Source: Saccoglossus kowalevskii (taxonomy: Eukaryota > Hemichordata > Enteropneusta > Harrimaniidae). From it: a stretch of 28,670 nt of DNA. Below, piece after piece: positions 1-10,760 of the stretch (position 1 is its first letter; each line of letters starts with the position of its first letter). The DNA lies in contig NW_003107094.1 of assembly GCF_000003605.2 (NCBI RefSeq), positions 313,615 through 342,284 on the forward strand, written 5' to 3'. The position numbers and the translations under genes are program-made. The notes beneath the pieces were generated by a model that saw nothing but the letters and a program-made list of their open reading frames with translations, had not been told where the DNA came from and did not search any database.

Positions 1-661
1 TTCAGTCGATGTTTTACGGCTCATTGTCATTTCTTAAAGAGCACTCGCTAGTCAATCCCCATTTTTAATTTTATCATGAGCTTCAAGTTGTATTCTGCGG
101 TTTTGAACAGTAATTTAAGTCAGTCAAGTTTTTTTTTTGGAAGTCATTCTTCTGATTTTTTGTCCCAACCGCACACTATTGTGTTAATGTGTCTGCCCTC
201 CATTGTTTATGGATTCGCGCTCTATTTTGTGTTTTTTTCGCCCTCGATCCCTTTCTTTCATAATCTTACCCTAATGCCTGAATACTGTAAAACCATTCAT
301 TTTCACTGGTATTTAATTTCACTATTTTGAACAATTTCACTGGGTTTTAAAAGTTCATGATGAGTTCTATTGTTATTCTACATTTTCACAAGAATTTTAT
401 TTAGCGAAATTTACTTAAAAATTATTAAAAGAGATTAAAAACTAGCAAATAATTAATGCGTTTCCAGTATTGCTTTCTTCAATGTATGTGTACACCATCT
501 CAGATGTACAGCTAAATATGCATTAGTGACAACCTCTATACACCACTCTTATGCAGTTCCAGGGCACAACAATCAATTACCTCATTTTATATTCAATGTA
601 ACCATATCAATACATACACAGCAATGACCAATCTTTTCACAAAGTATTGAAAACTTTTTAA
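1..661. other. Left edge, intron 2 of copy A
   Basis: No exon was recognised. From 283 it holds arms of the TTCACTGGGTTT MITE family (285-345) and a decayed internal part (345-460). Positions 1-280 show nothing recognisable. Confidence 0.5.
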
Positions 662-871
662 TACTGTAAAAGGGTTAATTATTCACTGGGTTTTAATTTC
701 CTTATTTCGCTGACTGAAAAATGCGCTAAATTAAAACCCAGTGAATATGTCAAATTTAGCATAGAACACATTATCTAAATGATAAAACCGTGAATTTAAA
801 ACCCACTGAATATTCCTGAAATGGTATATCAGCGAAATTTAAACCCAGTGAATTTTTGTCATTTTACAGTA
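662..871. mobile_element. MITE cluster with TACTGTAAAA ends and TTCACTGGGTTT arms
   Basis: TACTGTAAAA at 662-671 faces TTTTACAGTA at 862-871. Inside are several copies of ATTCACTGGGTTTTAATTT: 681 (plus), 728-746 (reverse), 797-820 (reverse) and 832-855 (reverse). Further plus-oriented arms lie at 283-345, so the true outer element could be 283-871. It sits next to copy A exon 2. Confidence 0.65.
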
Positions 872-949
872 CTTTGTGACAATGATTTGAACAATCTTAT
901 TTCATCCTTTGAGATGCTCCAACTGTTAGTTTCTGGTTCTAAAAATTAC

Positions 950-1094
950 CTGAAAGTTCTCGCCTTAAACTTGCTTCCTTTTCACCAGTAGGATCTCCAC
1001 CATCTCGTTTTGTTTTTTTCCATCGCATAGCACTCTCATCATACAATTTAAGTTCCTTCTCTAATTGATCCAGTCTTTTAGGACTCATTCCAAT
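950..1094 (-). CDS. LRPAP1: LRPAP1-like copy A, coding exon 2 (rest of domain 1)
   Basis: The acceptor is ...CTATTTAG and the donor is TCAG followed by GTAATT, so the exon ends in phase 1. It codes for IGMSPKRLDQLEKELKLYDE, then SAMRWKKTKRDGGDPTGEKE and ASLRRELS. Vertebrate RAP has the matching order PVRLAELHADLK, AWKKLK, EKEARLIRNL. Length and phase match exon 2 of copy B. Confidence 0.93.
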
Positions 1095-4000
1095 CTAAAT
1101 AGATGAAAAACAAATGTAGAGATTAAAATAATGGTCCATGGTCACCATGGAGCTCCTTGGCCGAATTTTAGGTACATTGCTTGACAATGGAGACTGTTAG
1201 AATTTGTGTATAGTGTTCCCTCATTGCTGATATGATGCACCATTATTGTACAGAGACTTGCTGTGACCCAACTAATTATGCTAATTCACTGGCACCTTAT
1301 TGAAGCAACAGAAAATTGAACACTGATATATTATACTATACTTACTAGACTTATAGAATTTGTAATTTGATAAAAATGAAACTGACTTTTTGTAAACAAA
1401 ATAAGTGAAAAAAGAGAAAGAGGACATTTCAATATGTGCCACAAGTCACTAACAAAGCTGCATGGAATTTTTTTTTTTTTGAAGATTCTCCAGCAGTCAA
1501 CAATCTGACAGAGCTTGATTTTTGGGATTTTATTTTAACATCCCTACTCAGTCCTGTTATAACAAATAATATGCCTTAAACAAGCAGCCTGTCGGCTGAG
1601 ATAGCTCCGCTGTTAGCAATGCACATTTCAATTAAAGAACAGAAGATATCACTAGAAAATGAACAATATGTATAGTATCAAAGCAACAGGACTTGCCGTT
1701 TTCAACAAGAATTCGAAAATAACACTTTTCACAAAAAATGAAAAAATAATCATCAGAATTAGATAATTGAAGATATCACCACGAAATTAACAAATCTGAG
1801 AGAGGTCCCCATGTAGTACCTATATATGTAATATCAAAGCAATTGGACTTGTGCTTTTTAACAAGAAGTCGAAAATATCACTTCTTACCAAAAATGACAA
1901 AAATATTCACCAAAATTAGAGAATTGAAGATATCATCATGAAATGAACAAATCTAAGAGAGATCTACCAAAGGTACATATACACCAAAACATTGACATGG
2001 ACGACGGACGACAGACGACAAGGGACAATCACTCATATGACAAAGTCGACAGCGGAGCTAAAAACTTAATATAAAATGCTTCAGTTCTTTTCATGAAAAC
2101 GTGATGATTTTACATCTAGAAAAAATTTCACATTTAAATTTTTTTTTGCATTTAATTCTGTGCGAGTTGGGCGACTTTCTACCGATGTGCAATAAATTAC
2201 GGATTCACAATATGGTTAGCTTGACACTATTAATGAGAACAATACCATATAGCACTGAAATTTTAGTAGCAGTATGTATGGCCTTATAATGAAGTATATG
2301 TTTGTGCAAAAGGGTAATTATTTGGGTAAATTAAAAAAGTCTATTGAAAATAAAGCATAATGCAAACACAAAGAATATGTTTTAATTTGGAACTACGTAT
2401 TTAATGTTTAATGAATAGAAAAATCAGCCAATCAAATTGGTACACATGTGAGCTATTATCGTGGACTGCGTTATGTGGAACTTTTATGAATTATTAAATA
2501 AGGTATTTCATTTCCTTTATAATCACAACTAATTTACTCGTAATTGCACGCATAATTTGATCCACGAAAAAAATAATTTACTGTATTTCTTCAATAACAG
2601 TATGCAGTGTACAAGTAGAGGAAAAACTGGTTAGAAAACAGATTTCACACATAATCCCAGCACCATATTTTCTTGTAGTTTAAAATCCCACAGGAATGAC
2701 TGATTTTCACCAGGTCTTGAATTTATCCAATATCGATGGCTTAAGAACTGTTGATATATTCAACTAATTGTCACGATAGTGTAAAATTTATTTTCACCAA
2801 CATTTATTTTCATTATTATGATGTTTTAATCATATATTCACTGGGTTTCAAATTAGTGAACTAGCCATGAAAAGAAATTAGTTTTATTGTTATTTTGCAT
2901 GTTCATGAGGATTTTAATCAGCAGATTATACTTATCAGCAAAAAATAGAAAAATTATAACACAGTGAATAATTAATACGTTAACAATACTCTACCTTAAA
3001 TATTCAGATAGTCCTTACTGTCCTTGGGGAAAATGAAACGTATTGTGTAGTAGCAGAAACATTTGTAATGCATATTTCAAGATGCATATTTCAAAATGTA
3101 GCTAACAATTCTATGGAATTGTACTCTCTCAAAAGGGCCATAGTCCAGAGATTGCGTTAACCCCATATTTTGCATCCTGGACTCCAATAATTGAAGAGGG
3201 ACCCAGTTTTTCAGGCAATCTCTAATAAAGTTATCCAGGGTTAAATTTCAATTTCTTAAAATTTTGTAAGTGGGACTCGACTTGCTAAGACACTAGCGCA
3301 AACCCTGCCATAGTCTCCTTTTTTTGTCATTTTTTTTTTATTAATGTAAATGTACACTACTTACTAGGCTTAGTTTCCATGCTTGTTTGCTACCAGATGG
3401 CTTTGCCTTCTCAAAAAAACTTACAATTTTTAAAGTGAGTATTATTGTCATCCATTTCAACATATTCTTTTTAGTATTTACCAGTACCTATGTTATTTAT
3501 ACGAGATATGTTTATACAGATTACTCTTCCCAATTTAGATATGTGGTAGTTTTGAAAGCAAACTAAGTAAGCTCGGTTTACATTTTATGTTATACATGTA
3601 ATTGGACTGTACTGTAATACTGAGTCTGAAATGGGACAAAAATGTTTGAATGTTCATGTACTTAAATGCAAACAACACCTCGATGTCTATGAAATTAATT
3701 TGTGCATATCACATTTTGTACTTCCACATATCTGTAAAGTACCGAGTCTTGTCCAGCAACGATTCAATGGGAACCTATGGTAAAAGCAGTATAATACTGC
3801 CAAAATAGCCACTATCCACTAAAATACAACTATCATTTTTTCGAAAGTTAAGCTTGTGGCCCCAACTTTTTAAGTCAATATTCTTAAATTACCCTGAAGT
3901 ATAATTTTTGGAAAACGGATAAATTCTAGGTAATTGAATACATGAACAGGCTTATACCTTAAGGGGTTGATTATTAGAAATACTACCGTAGGGGTGGAAT

Positions 4001-4672
4001 GATAGAACTACATTGTAACTTTGAATAATTGAATAATCTTTCTTCCATAACCCCCCCCCCTTCTTAAGGCAAACCCCTAAATCCTTAGGCACAAAAATAG
4101 TTATAACCACTTGTCAGATTCTGATTGGATCACAGTCCCTAAGGTTGAGAGATCGTGATTGGATGACACAAGATTTTAGTTTTGAATGATGTTCATGGCA
4201 TACTGTTGTTGTTATTGATTAGAACAAGTTTAGTAAGTATGGCACTCTACAAAAACATACACTCCATTGCCCTTTCAAATTACACAGGTTCAAATATAAT
4301 GTCATGGTTTATGAATGAGACAATGATTCCCCTGTCCTGTCTAAATATTAATATAAATCTTGGTCTGTTCGAAAACTGTCATTCAATGGTAAAACTCAAA
4401 TAGTCAAATCACTGCTTCTTCCAAAATTTCTTTATTTATAATTTAATCTTATAGTTGTAAAATTGACGATATTAAATCAATAAACAAATTTATCCACAAA
4501 TTTATTTCGATTGGGCCAGACAGGGTGGCAAGAAATACTATGACTACCAATATTGCTTAGAGGGAAATTGATTTATTAGATATTTTCGCTCTGTATCACG
4601 CTTTTAGGATCAAGTTGACTTAATGCTTCCTAGACACAACTGTCACCCATCCTTTGAAAAAAATTCTCTTTC

Positions 4673-4716
<44 letters not shown>

Positions 4717-6094
4717 GATCCCTTGGAGGTAGCATTATCTTCAGAAGTAATTATCAAATTTCTCTACTGTCTACCTCACTGCAATATTTTTATAAGAGCT
4801 TTCTGTTCAGTTGGTCAAAGTTTCATATGTTCCAAAGGCAAACTCAGTCAGTAGAAAGTATTGTACTTTAGAACAAATCTAAAATACTCATAAATGACAG
4901 CAGTTTATAAAAGTACTACCTATATTGCCGACTTGTATGATGCTAGTGGGTATCTTCAACGCACAGAACTATAACAAGGATATTATCAAGGATTACTTTC
5001 ATCTCTGCCGGCAGAATGGAAGTCATGTAAATCGTTTTGTGTTAGACCAGAACTACCAATTGGTATGTTTATTGAAAATAAGTTTGCTCCTTCGAGCGGC
5101 ATGAATTGTAGGAAATTATGCAGATTGCTGTCTGCATCCTATTTTGTACCTCCTTGAGGCGTAACGTATTAGCAATCTTTGTTTTATATTGGGGACAAAA
5201 TGTGGAAAGAATTGTATTTACTTCAGGAAATCCAATGTAAACTCCGGGGAGGGGCACTTAGTGCATATCACATTGTGGGGACGTGTCGCCCTTTGGGGGT
5301 CGTCATTTTGAGTTGTTTGGTCTAAAATGCGTAGTGCATGCATGGTGAAGTCATCAACAATTCAACCTATAACTGAATAAATGTTGTAACAATTTGGTCT
5401 TTGATGGGATACAAAATTACTATTTGGTCTATATAATGGGGTATGGTTTTTGAGGCGAAAATGGTCTATGATGGGGTCTGGGGTACGTTTTATTTCCCGG
5501 TCGCACACCACTACCAAATTGAAAGGCCAGTGTCAAATTACTGTTTCAGTTCTGCCCGAACTTTCCTTAAATTTCAGAACTTTCGGACTCATGTAAATAT
5601 ACACTACGTTCACGCTCGCTGATCGATTCTGACTTTCTTTTTACCGCAGTATTATACATAAATCTTATTAGCCACAATTTGTATCATTTCTAAAGCAACA
5701 CTTTACGCTTCGGCAATCAAACGTAAAATTAGATGGCCAAGCCTAGCCCTGTGTACAAGTCAGTTTCATGGACACAGGGCTAAGCCAAGCCCTGCGTTTT
5801 GTTCCTATAGGTTGAAATGGTAAATGCACGTGTTCTACTATATAGTCAGAGGAGTTGTGACACCACACATTGAAATGTGACTTTGTTGATACAGTGTACA
5901 ACGTAGAAATATACACTTACACGTTCTGCCTTTTCCCAGACTTGGTTCGTTCTTCTCTGTCGATACTTCCATTCCTTTTGCCCATGATCAGGTTTCTGTT
6001 GCGCGTCCTCGTTGTATTTTCCAGCTGAAGCCAGAACGACTAAAACGACCGAACAAAATACGAACACAGCCACATTTCTTAAATTAAATGCCAT
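950..6094 (-). CDS. LRPAP1: LRPAP1-like receptor-associated protein, copy A (5' part; exons 1-2 of a gene running off the left edge)
   Basis: RAP is an ER-resident chaperone that binds LDL-receptor-family proteins during folding and stops premature ligand binding. Seen here: exon 1 (5921..6094, 58 codons) and exon 2 (950..1094, 48 codons plus one base), joined by a 4.8-kb intron. Residues 1-24 form a signal peptide (MAFNLRNVAVFVFCSVVLVV, then LASA). Domain 1 follows, with NQVWEKAER at residues 50-58 and a second tryptophan in MRWKKTKRDG near residue 83. These match the vertebrate domain-1 motifs NQLWEKAQR and AWKKLK. The start at 6094 is preferred over an in-frame ATG at 6136 because it opens the signal peptide and has A at -3 and G at +4. 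Exons for domains 2 and 3 should lie left of position 1; none was found in 1-949. I am sure of the family; whether the rest of the gene is intact cannot be seen. Confidence 0.93.
1578..2063. repeat. Dispersed repeat with internal ~170-bp tandem units (copy 1)
   Basis: CAAGCAGCCTGTCGGCTGAG leads into two related units containing TCAAAGCAA.NGGACTTG, TCGAAAATA.CAC and ATTGAAGATATCA. It ends in a GACGACGGACGACAGACGAC tract and AATCACTCATATGA. TAGCTCCGCTGT (1602-1613) and ACAGCGGAGCTA (2049-2060) are a perfect 12-bp inverted pair near the ends. An opposite-strand relative lies at 22767-23197. Confidence 0.7.
2835..2970. mobile_element. Second member of the TTCACTGGGTTT MITE family
   Basis: ATTCACTGGGTTTCAAATT at the left faces AAATTATAACACAGTGAAT at the right. 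The middle resembles 345-460 (GTTATTNTNCAT...TTCANNAGNATTTTA), and both are followed by ATAATTAATNCGTT. It lies in intron 1 of copy A. Confidence 0.6.
2971..5920. other. Intron 1 of copy A, right part: no gene seen
   Basis: Non-coding sequence. It contains a 10-base C run at 4051, the CTTT microsatellite, and a degenerate block at 5318-5480 where TTGGTCT plus ATGATGGGGT recurs about four times. The stretch 5225-5560 is locally GC-rich and looks like an old dispersed repeat. CCAAGCCTAGCCCTGTG and its near-inverse CACAGGGCTAAGCCAAGCC lie at about 5738-5790. Nothing else is recognisable. Confidence 0.5.
4669..4716. repeat. (CTTT)n microsatellite
   Basis: About twelve uninterrupted tetranucleotide units in intron 1 of copy A. 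Confidence 0.95.
5921..6094 (-). CDS. LRPAP1: LRPAP1-like copy A, coding exon 1 (signal peptide and start of domain 1)
   Basis: There are 58 codons from ATG at 6094 to CGT, followed by the strong donor GTAAGT; phase 0. The exon codes for a signal peptide of about 24 residues, a charged linker (GKYNEDAQQKPDHGQKEWKY), then the first domain-1 helix with NQVWEKAER. A truncated duplicate of its 5' half lies at 7175-7231. Confidence 0.94.
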
Positions 6095-6478
6095 ATTTAA
6101 GCGACAAGCCGAGCAGTCACAGGCGACTTGTGTCACACAGACGCAATATTACTGTATGTAAAAATGTGACAAGCGCAACTTGCGAAACTCGACTGCGCGT
6201 TTCCGGAACTGCTTGTGGTGCAATGACCAGTGTGAGGTTAGCACGCAATAAGAGCAAGCAATATAAGCTGGCACGCAATAAGAATCAACAATACAAAGTG
6301 CCGTAAACCGGCGTTTTTGTCGTGTATAGTGGTGGTGTGACTAAAATAATCCAAAATGGGGTACTTGCGAGCTGAATTCCCCTTTTGGCATTAAATTTCA
6401 ACGAAAATGCGACGAAGCCATACAAATGCTAAACCCAATCGCACTGCCTCGTTTGTTTTCAACTTAAACTGCTCGTTC
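6038..6478. repeat. Partial tandem duplication, left copy (copy A exon 1 start and upstream region)
   Basis: This segment matches 7175-8076. The first part (6038 to about 6187) aligns at an offset of 1137 bases; the second part (6184-6478) aligns at about 1600. The jump is explained by a MITE inserted only in the right copy. Shared stretches include TGGTGGTGTGACTAAAATAA and the GCACGCAATAAGA pair. It probably contains the copy A promoter. Confidence 0.85.
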
Positions 6479-6544
6479 AATATCAAAAGACAATTCTAGT
6501 TTTACGCACTATAAACCAATTGAAGGCGAACAAAAACAAAACAA

Positions 6545-6547
<3 letters not shown>

Positions 6548-6593
<46 letters not shown>
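6548..6593. repeat. (AT)n microsatellite
   Basis: About 23 uninterrupted TA units, upstream of copy A. Confidence 0.97.
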
Positions 6594-6595
<2 letters not shown>

Positions 6596-6670
6596 AATTT
6601 CGATGCCATGTACGAGCAATATTTCTTTCTTTTTTTCGCGCAACAAATATGCTATGTTATTTATAATTTA

Positions 6671-7170
6671 AATCGGCTGCAGCCACTTCAAAATCAAATT
6701 TATTTTCGAATGTTATGTATCAATCGATTGGGAATTAACAGTAGATTAAAAGTGTCTCAATCATTGTCCGGCACAACATGTTGTCACTCTGTGGTCACGC
6801 CCTAAATTTGGCCTATACTAGTATTTTACGCTTTTGGCACAAACATAGACGTTAATTAATTTAATCAAATCGGCTGCTGTCGCATTAAACACAACTTTAT
6901 TTTCGAATGTTATATATCAATCGACGGAGTATTGAAAGTATATTGAAAATATATTAGTCACTGTCCAGCACAACAAGTTGTCACTCTGTAGCCACGTCCA
7001 AAACTTCTCTCGTTTTTGGCACAAACAATGCGTTAACCATTCAATCAAATCGGCTGCATTCACATCAAACACAAATATATATTTGAATGTTTTATGTCAA
7101 TCGAGAGAAGACTAATAGTAATTAAAAGTGTATTAGTCACTGTCCGGCAAACAAGTTATCACTCTGCAGC
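6671..7170. repeat. Three tandem units of a ~190-bp repeat
   Basis: Units start at 6671, 6868 and 7048, each with AATCGGCTGC..., then TTTATTTTCGAATGTT or similar, ATCAATCGA, TATTAGTCACTGTCC, and CAACAAGTTGTCACTCTG. A fourth, partial unit lies at 8218-8333. The third unit is fused directly to the duplicated exon fragment. Confidence 0.8.
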
Positions 7171-7174
7171 TAAA

Positions 7175-7231
7175 GACTAAAACGACCGAACAAAATACGA
7201 ACAGAATCAAATTTCTTAAATTAAATGCCAT
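7175..7231 (-). pseudogene. Truncated duplicate of LRPAP1 copy A exon 1
   Basis: This is nearly the same sequence as 6038-6094. Read on the minus strand from ATG at 7231 it gives MAFNLRNLILFVFCSVVLV, the signal peptide of copy A with small changes. It then runs into an unrelated ~190-bp repeat unit and soon meets a stop, with no GTAAGT donor. It is a 5' exon fragment copied with the upstream region, not a working exon. Confidence 0.85.
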
Positions 7232-7328
7232 GTTTAAGCGACAAGGCGAGTAGTCACGGACGACTTGTGTCACATAGACGCATAATTACTGTATGTAAGT
7301 ATGTGAAAAGCAATACACAACTTGTGAA

Positions 7329-7783
7329 GGTCTCATGCCACTAATCAACCAATGGCTGCTCGTCAATTTAAATGCTTAGCAAGAACCAATGAAATATTAT
7401 AAATTTTTTTTTTCTCAGGTGCTCCCTGTTTGAGGGCGTAATCACCTGGGTCAGAGGTGAGACCAACTTGTGGTCTTTTGTTTACTACTTAGCGGCTGTG
7501 TACCTGTGGGTTTGTTCTGTGTGTATTTGGATGTTCTAATCTTGGTGTTTTTCCAGTGATTTATCTTGGTGCAATCCAAATACAGTAGGTGTGTCTTGTT
7601 TACCTGAGATTTGCAAGAGTTTGAGCTGGCCAACATGTTAGTTTTTTTTCATATGATTGATTATTGGCATGTTGATTTCCCATTTTTGAGCCATATTTTC
7701 AACTTTCTTCGTCATTTTCATATAGCAATCTCGTCATATGTTAACATTGTCGTCTATGGAAATTCAATTAGTGGTATGAGCCC
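7329..7783. mobile_element. MITE, 455 bp, inserted in the duplicated segment
   Basis: The ends are imperfect inverted repeats: GGTCTCATGCCACTAAT at the left and, reverse-complemented, GGGCTCATACCACTAAT at the right (14 of 17 identical). It is flanked by TGAA on both sides (7325-7328, 7784-7787). The paralogous left copy has CTTGCGAAACTC with a single GAA at this point, i.e. the empty site. A GG-start terminus and a short duplication would fit a Harbinger-type element, but no transposase is present. Confidence 0.75.
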
Positions 7784-8217
7784 TGAAACTCAAATGCGCG
7801 TTTCCCGGAACTGCCAGTGTGAAGTTGGCACGCAATAAGAGCGCGTAATAGAAGCTGGCACGCAATAAAAATAAACAATAAAATAGTTCCGTAACCTGGC
7901 GTTTTTTGTCGTGCATAGTGGTGGTGTGACTAAAATAATCCAAAATGGGGTATTTGCGAGCCGAATTCCCTCTTTGGCACGATTTTCAACGAAAATACAA
8001 CGAAGCCATACAAGTGCACTGCACTTGGCTGCCAGTTTCATCAAACAATAACTGCTTCGTTCGTTTTCAATTTAAAGGAAACATCAATCCAAACAACATA
8101 AGGACCTCTAAAGAAAAAGCTCCACAAATGTAGGAGAATGCAATTTACATTTTTTATATCACTTTCCATTCTCTAGATATTCAACTTTTCATCAGTATTA
8201 TCAGTTTACAGAGTTGA

Positions 8218-8333
8218 CACAAAATATATTTCGAATATTTTATGTCAATCGAGAGAGGACTAGTTGCAGATTAAAAGTATATTAGTCATTGTCCGACACA
8301 ACAAGTTGTAACTCTGTAGCCACGTTCAAAAAC
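8218..8333. repeat. Isolated fourth unit of the ~190-bp repeat
   Basis: CACAAAATATATTTCGAAT, TTATGTCAATCGAGAGA, AAGTATATTAGTCATTGTCC and CAACAAGTTGTAACTCTG follow the same order as the units at 6671-7170. It lies inside the fold-back element. Confidence 0.75.
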
Positions 8334-8403
8334 TGGGTTATAATGTCATAATGCCAAATAGCCTTCACGAAACCACACATTTTTTAAGTCAGAGGTAAAA
8401 AAG

Positions 8404-8453
8404 CGAGGCGAGTGTATTATCGACAAATCGAGGCGAGTGTATTATCGACAAAT
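8404..8453. repeat. Perfect 25-bp tandem duplication
   Basis: Two exact copies of a 25-base unit starting CGAGGCGAGTGTATTATCGA, at 8404-8428 and 8429-8453. Confidence 0.9.
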
Positions 8454-9045
8454 CAGCGACATGCACACTGTGTGTAATAACAAATAAAAAAAATGGTAAA
8501 CAGTGAACATTTTACCAAAATCACAAAATCTGATAGCGGCATGTTTTTAGAATATGACTGAACCACGTTCCAATTCCACGTGTCTACTGAGAGTCCTCGG
8601 GTTACAGTCCCCAGGTTGTATAAAGTCTGTAAAAGTTAAAGCGGGAGGGTCGTCACCTGTGCACGCGCGGGAATTGAGTCCCAAGCGATGATAACAACAC
8701 ACGCTTAAACGCAAAGGCTCATGGCCATCTGACACATGCAAACTATTTTATAAGCATGTTTGCCACCAGTACATGTACGCTACCATGTTCTAAACTTTCA
8801 GCCAATTTGAAGTTCAACTTTTGAAGTTATAGATGAAATAATTTTCTCAATTTCTGACAACAGATTCCATGATGTCATACTTTACCCATAATCCTTTGCT
8901 TGAGAATCGAGTGACTGACTACATAATACTGATATAAAGTTGAATATCTAGAGAATGAAAAGTGATATAAAAAAAACTGTTGCATTCTCCTACAATTGTG
9001 GAGCTTTTTCTTTAGGGGTCATTATGTTGTTTGAATTGATGTTTC

Positions 9046-10373
9046 GTATAAGTTAAGTCATTGATTCACCAACTTTAGCACGTATTCTTTTATGGCTGAT
9101 CTACATTATCTCAACTCTGGAAGTGTTTTAGAAGTAACTATTAAATTATAAATTAGATGCCAAACAGATATACTTTACCTTGATTTTCATCAGATATTTG
9201 ACAGAGTAACTTGCAATACATAATCTTAGCATGTATAGCTTGCATGGTTCTTTGCTGTCCTGGTTTCCCAGTTATATGAATAACCATAGTTAAAGAATGC
9301 TAGCAGAAGGATTCCTGTTATATCTGCAGATTTTACAATGTAAATCGTCATCAAACCTAAAAGCCTTGAAATGCAATTATACATTTGTAATTTCACTTCA
9401 CTTTAAAAATATATTTATATTTGCAATCTTATTACTTTTGAAAATGAATTTACATTTGTAATTTCATTTTGATTTTAAAAATGGTTTTGATTTCTTGCGC
9501 CCGTTATTGTTGATTGTAGTCGGCAATGATGGCTTTAATCGTCGCACCAAATGTTAAAATGCTGATTGCCAACAGGTAAAATTTAGAAAACATTGTCAAA
9601 TTGAAAGCTTCATATATATTGCTAGACAGTCATACGAGCTAGACGTACAACGGTGAGAAATAAGAAATGGCGTGCAAAGTAACTAAATTTGAACTAAGTG
9701 GTTGTCTTTTCGAAACAAATAGTAGAATGTTTGAAAAAGGGCTCTCAAATAGTCGAATTATTGTCCTAAGCATGATATCTTATGTGTGTTGGGGGGCCCT
9801 GAATTTATTCGAAACATGTACGGGGGGGGGGCTTATTCTACAACTGGTTTTGGGGTACCCGAAAAGAATTAGGAATAAAAAACATTCTCTTCAGACTCCC
9901 CCTAAACATTTTTAATGTAAGTAGCCTAACGTGGCCAATTTTACCTGGTGATAGTATTAAATATGAGACAAGTTAATGATGACTGGCTTATATTTTATTA
10001 AGCAAACACTGTGACGATATGACAACAACGCTATTAATTAAATAAAACACCTAAACTTTTCTAAGCAAAAAATCCCTTAATACATATAACTATAAGCTGC
10101 GTTTTTGCCATTTTTTGTTTCAATACTATTGACACAACAAATCCATTTTCTTTATTCCAATAAATATTTATACAACTCAAACTGGAACAACAGGTTCATA
10201 TTGGACAATTGATTAACATTAAACATCTTCCAACGCCATTGCGCTCATTGATTGGCTGGTTGTATTCTACTACCGTTACAATTTATGAATATTTATTTTA
10301 TAATACTGAAGGAATGGGTTTGTTGTGTTCGTAGTATACATTGGTAACATGTTAGATTTATAGATACTTGTAC
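9046..10373. other. Intergenic, copy B to copy A: no gene seen
   Basis: AT-rich sequence. A loose repeat ACATTTGTAATTTCA...TTTTAAAAAT recurs at about 9380 and 9450. A run of ten G lies near 9822. Short open frames here have no recognisable content. Confidence 0.45.
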
Positions 10374-10380
10374 ACTAGAT

Positions 10381-10760
10381 CAGAGGTACATTACTTGGGG
10401 TTTGCAACACGCATAGTACTGTATGATGACATCATGTCAAGATCCATTCAAGTCTCAAGCGAGACTGATGCTACGACCTTCTGACATGACATAGGCGGTT
10501 TGTAATAATCAATAAAACATGTATTACCACATTCATAGTGAAAAAATGTAATACATCGAAAATCTACAGAAAGTATAGTTATCGTAATCGGTCATATCGT
10601 GAGCAGCTATTTTGACCCACCTGGACATCCCAGTATTCTAGTTACCTCGGGCATGCGCATTCTCATTTTTCTGAGTTGGAACGCTTATGCGAGAGCGAGA
10701 TTGAAACGGGATCTTGGTATCATGTCACCGTAGTTGCAAACCCCAAGTAATGTACCTCTG
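10381..10760. mobile_element. hAT-like MITE, 380 bp, with perfect 28-bp terminal inverted repeats
   Basis: Terminal repeats at 10381-10408 and 10733-10760 are identical over 28 bases (starting CAGAGGTACATTACTTGGGG). The element is flanked by ACTAGAT on both sides (10374-10380, 10761-10767). The right flank extends to ACTAGATC, so the duplication may have been 8 bp with one C lost at the left junction. A CAG-start terminus with an ~8-bp duplication is typical of hAT elements. There is no transposase, so it is non-autonomous. Confidence 0.85.

Larger units (their letters stand above)
7175..8076. repeat. Partial tandem duplication, right copy
   Basis: This is the second copy of the copy A 5' exon and upstream region, interrupted at 7329-7783 by a MITE. 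Its right end is cut by the fold-back element that starts at about 8078. Confidence 0.85.
8078..9045. mobile_element. Fold-back element with ~122-bp inverted terminal repeats
   Basis: The left arm 8078-8200 and right arm 8924-9045 are inverted copies: GAAACATCAATCCAAACAAC... against GAAACATCAATTCAAACAAC when the right arm is reverse-complemented. Both contain GAGCTTTTTCTTTAG and CTCTAGATATTCAACTTT in the appropriate orientation. The interior (~720 bp) has no open reading frame of note. It holds a unit of the local ~190-bp repeat and a 25-bp tandem pair. No target-site duplication was found. Confidence 0.75.

Noticed and set aside
76..330. 84-codon frame at the left edge
   Set aside because: It overlaps MITE arms, has low-complexity Phe/Ser content and lies in an intron of copy A on the opposite strand.
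5846..6136. Longer start for copy A at 6136 (MTQVACDCSACRLN...)
   Set aside because: It would put 14 residues with three cysteines before a clear signal peptide; the second ATG at 6094 has the better context and matches the family.
8560..8720. tRNA-derived SINE suggested by GGGAATTGAGTCCC and a GC-rich context
   Set aside because: No A box at proper distance and no cloverleaf could be drawn; it lies in the interior of the fold-back element.
9667..9915. 82-codon plus-strand frame as a gene
   Set aside because: It includes a ten-base G run and shows no recognisable domain, splice context or homologous pattern.
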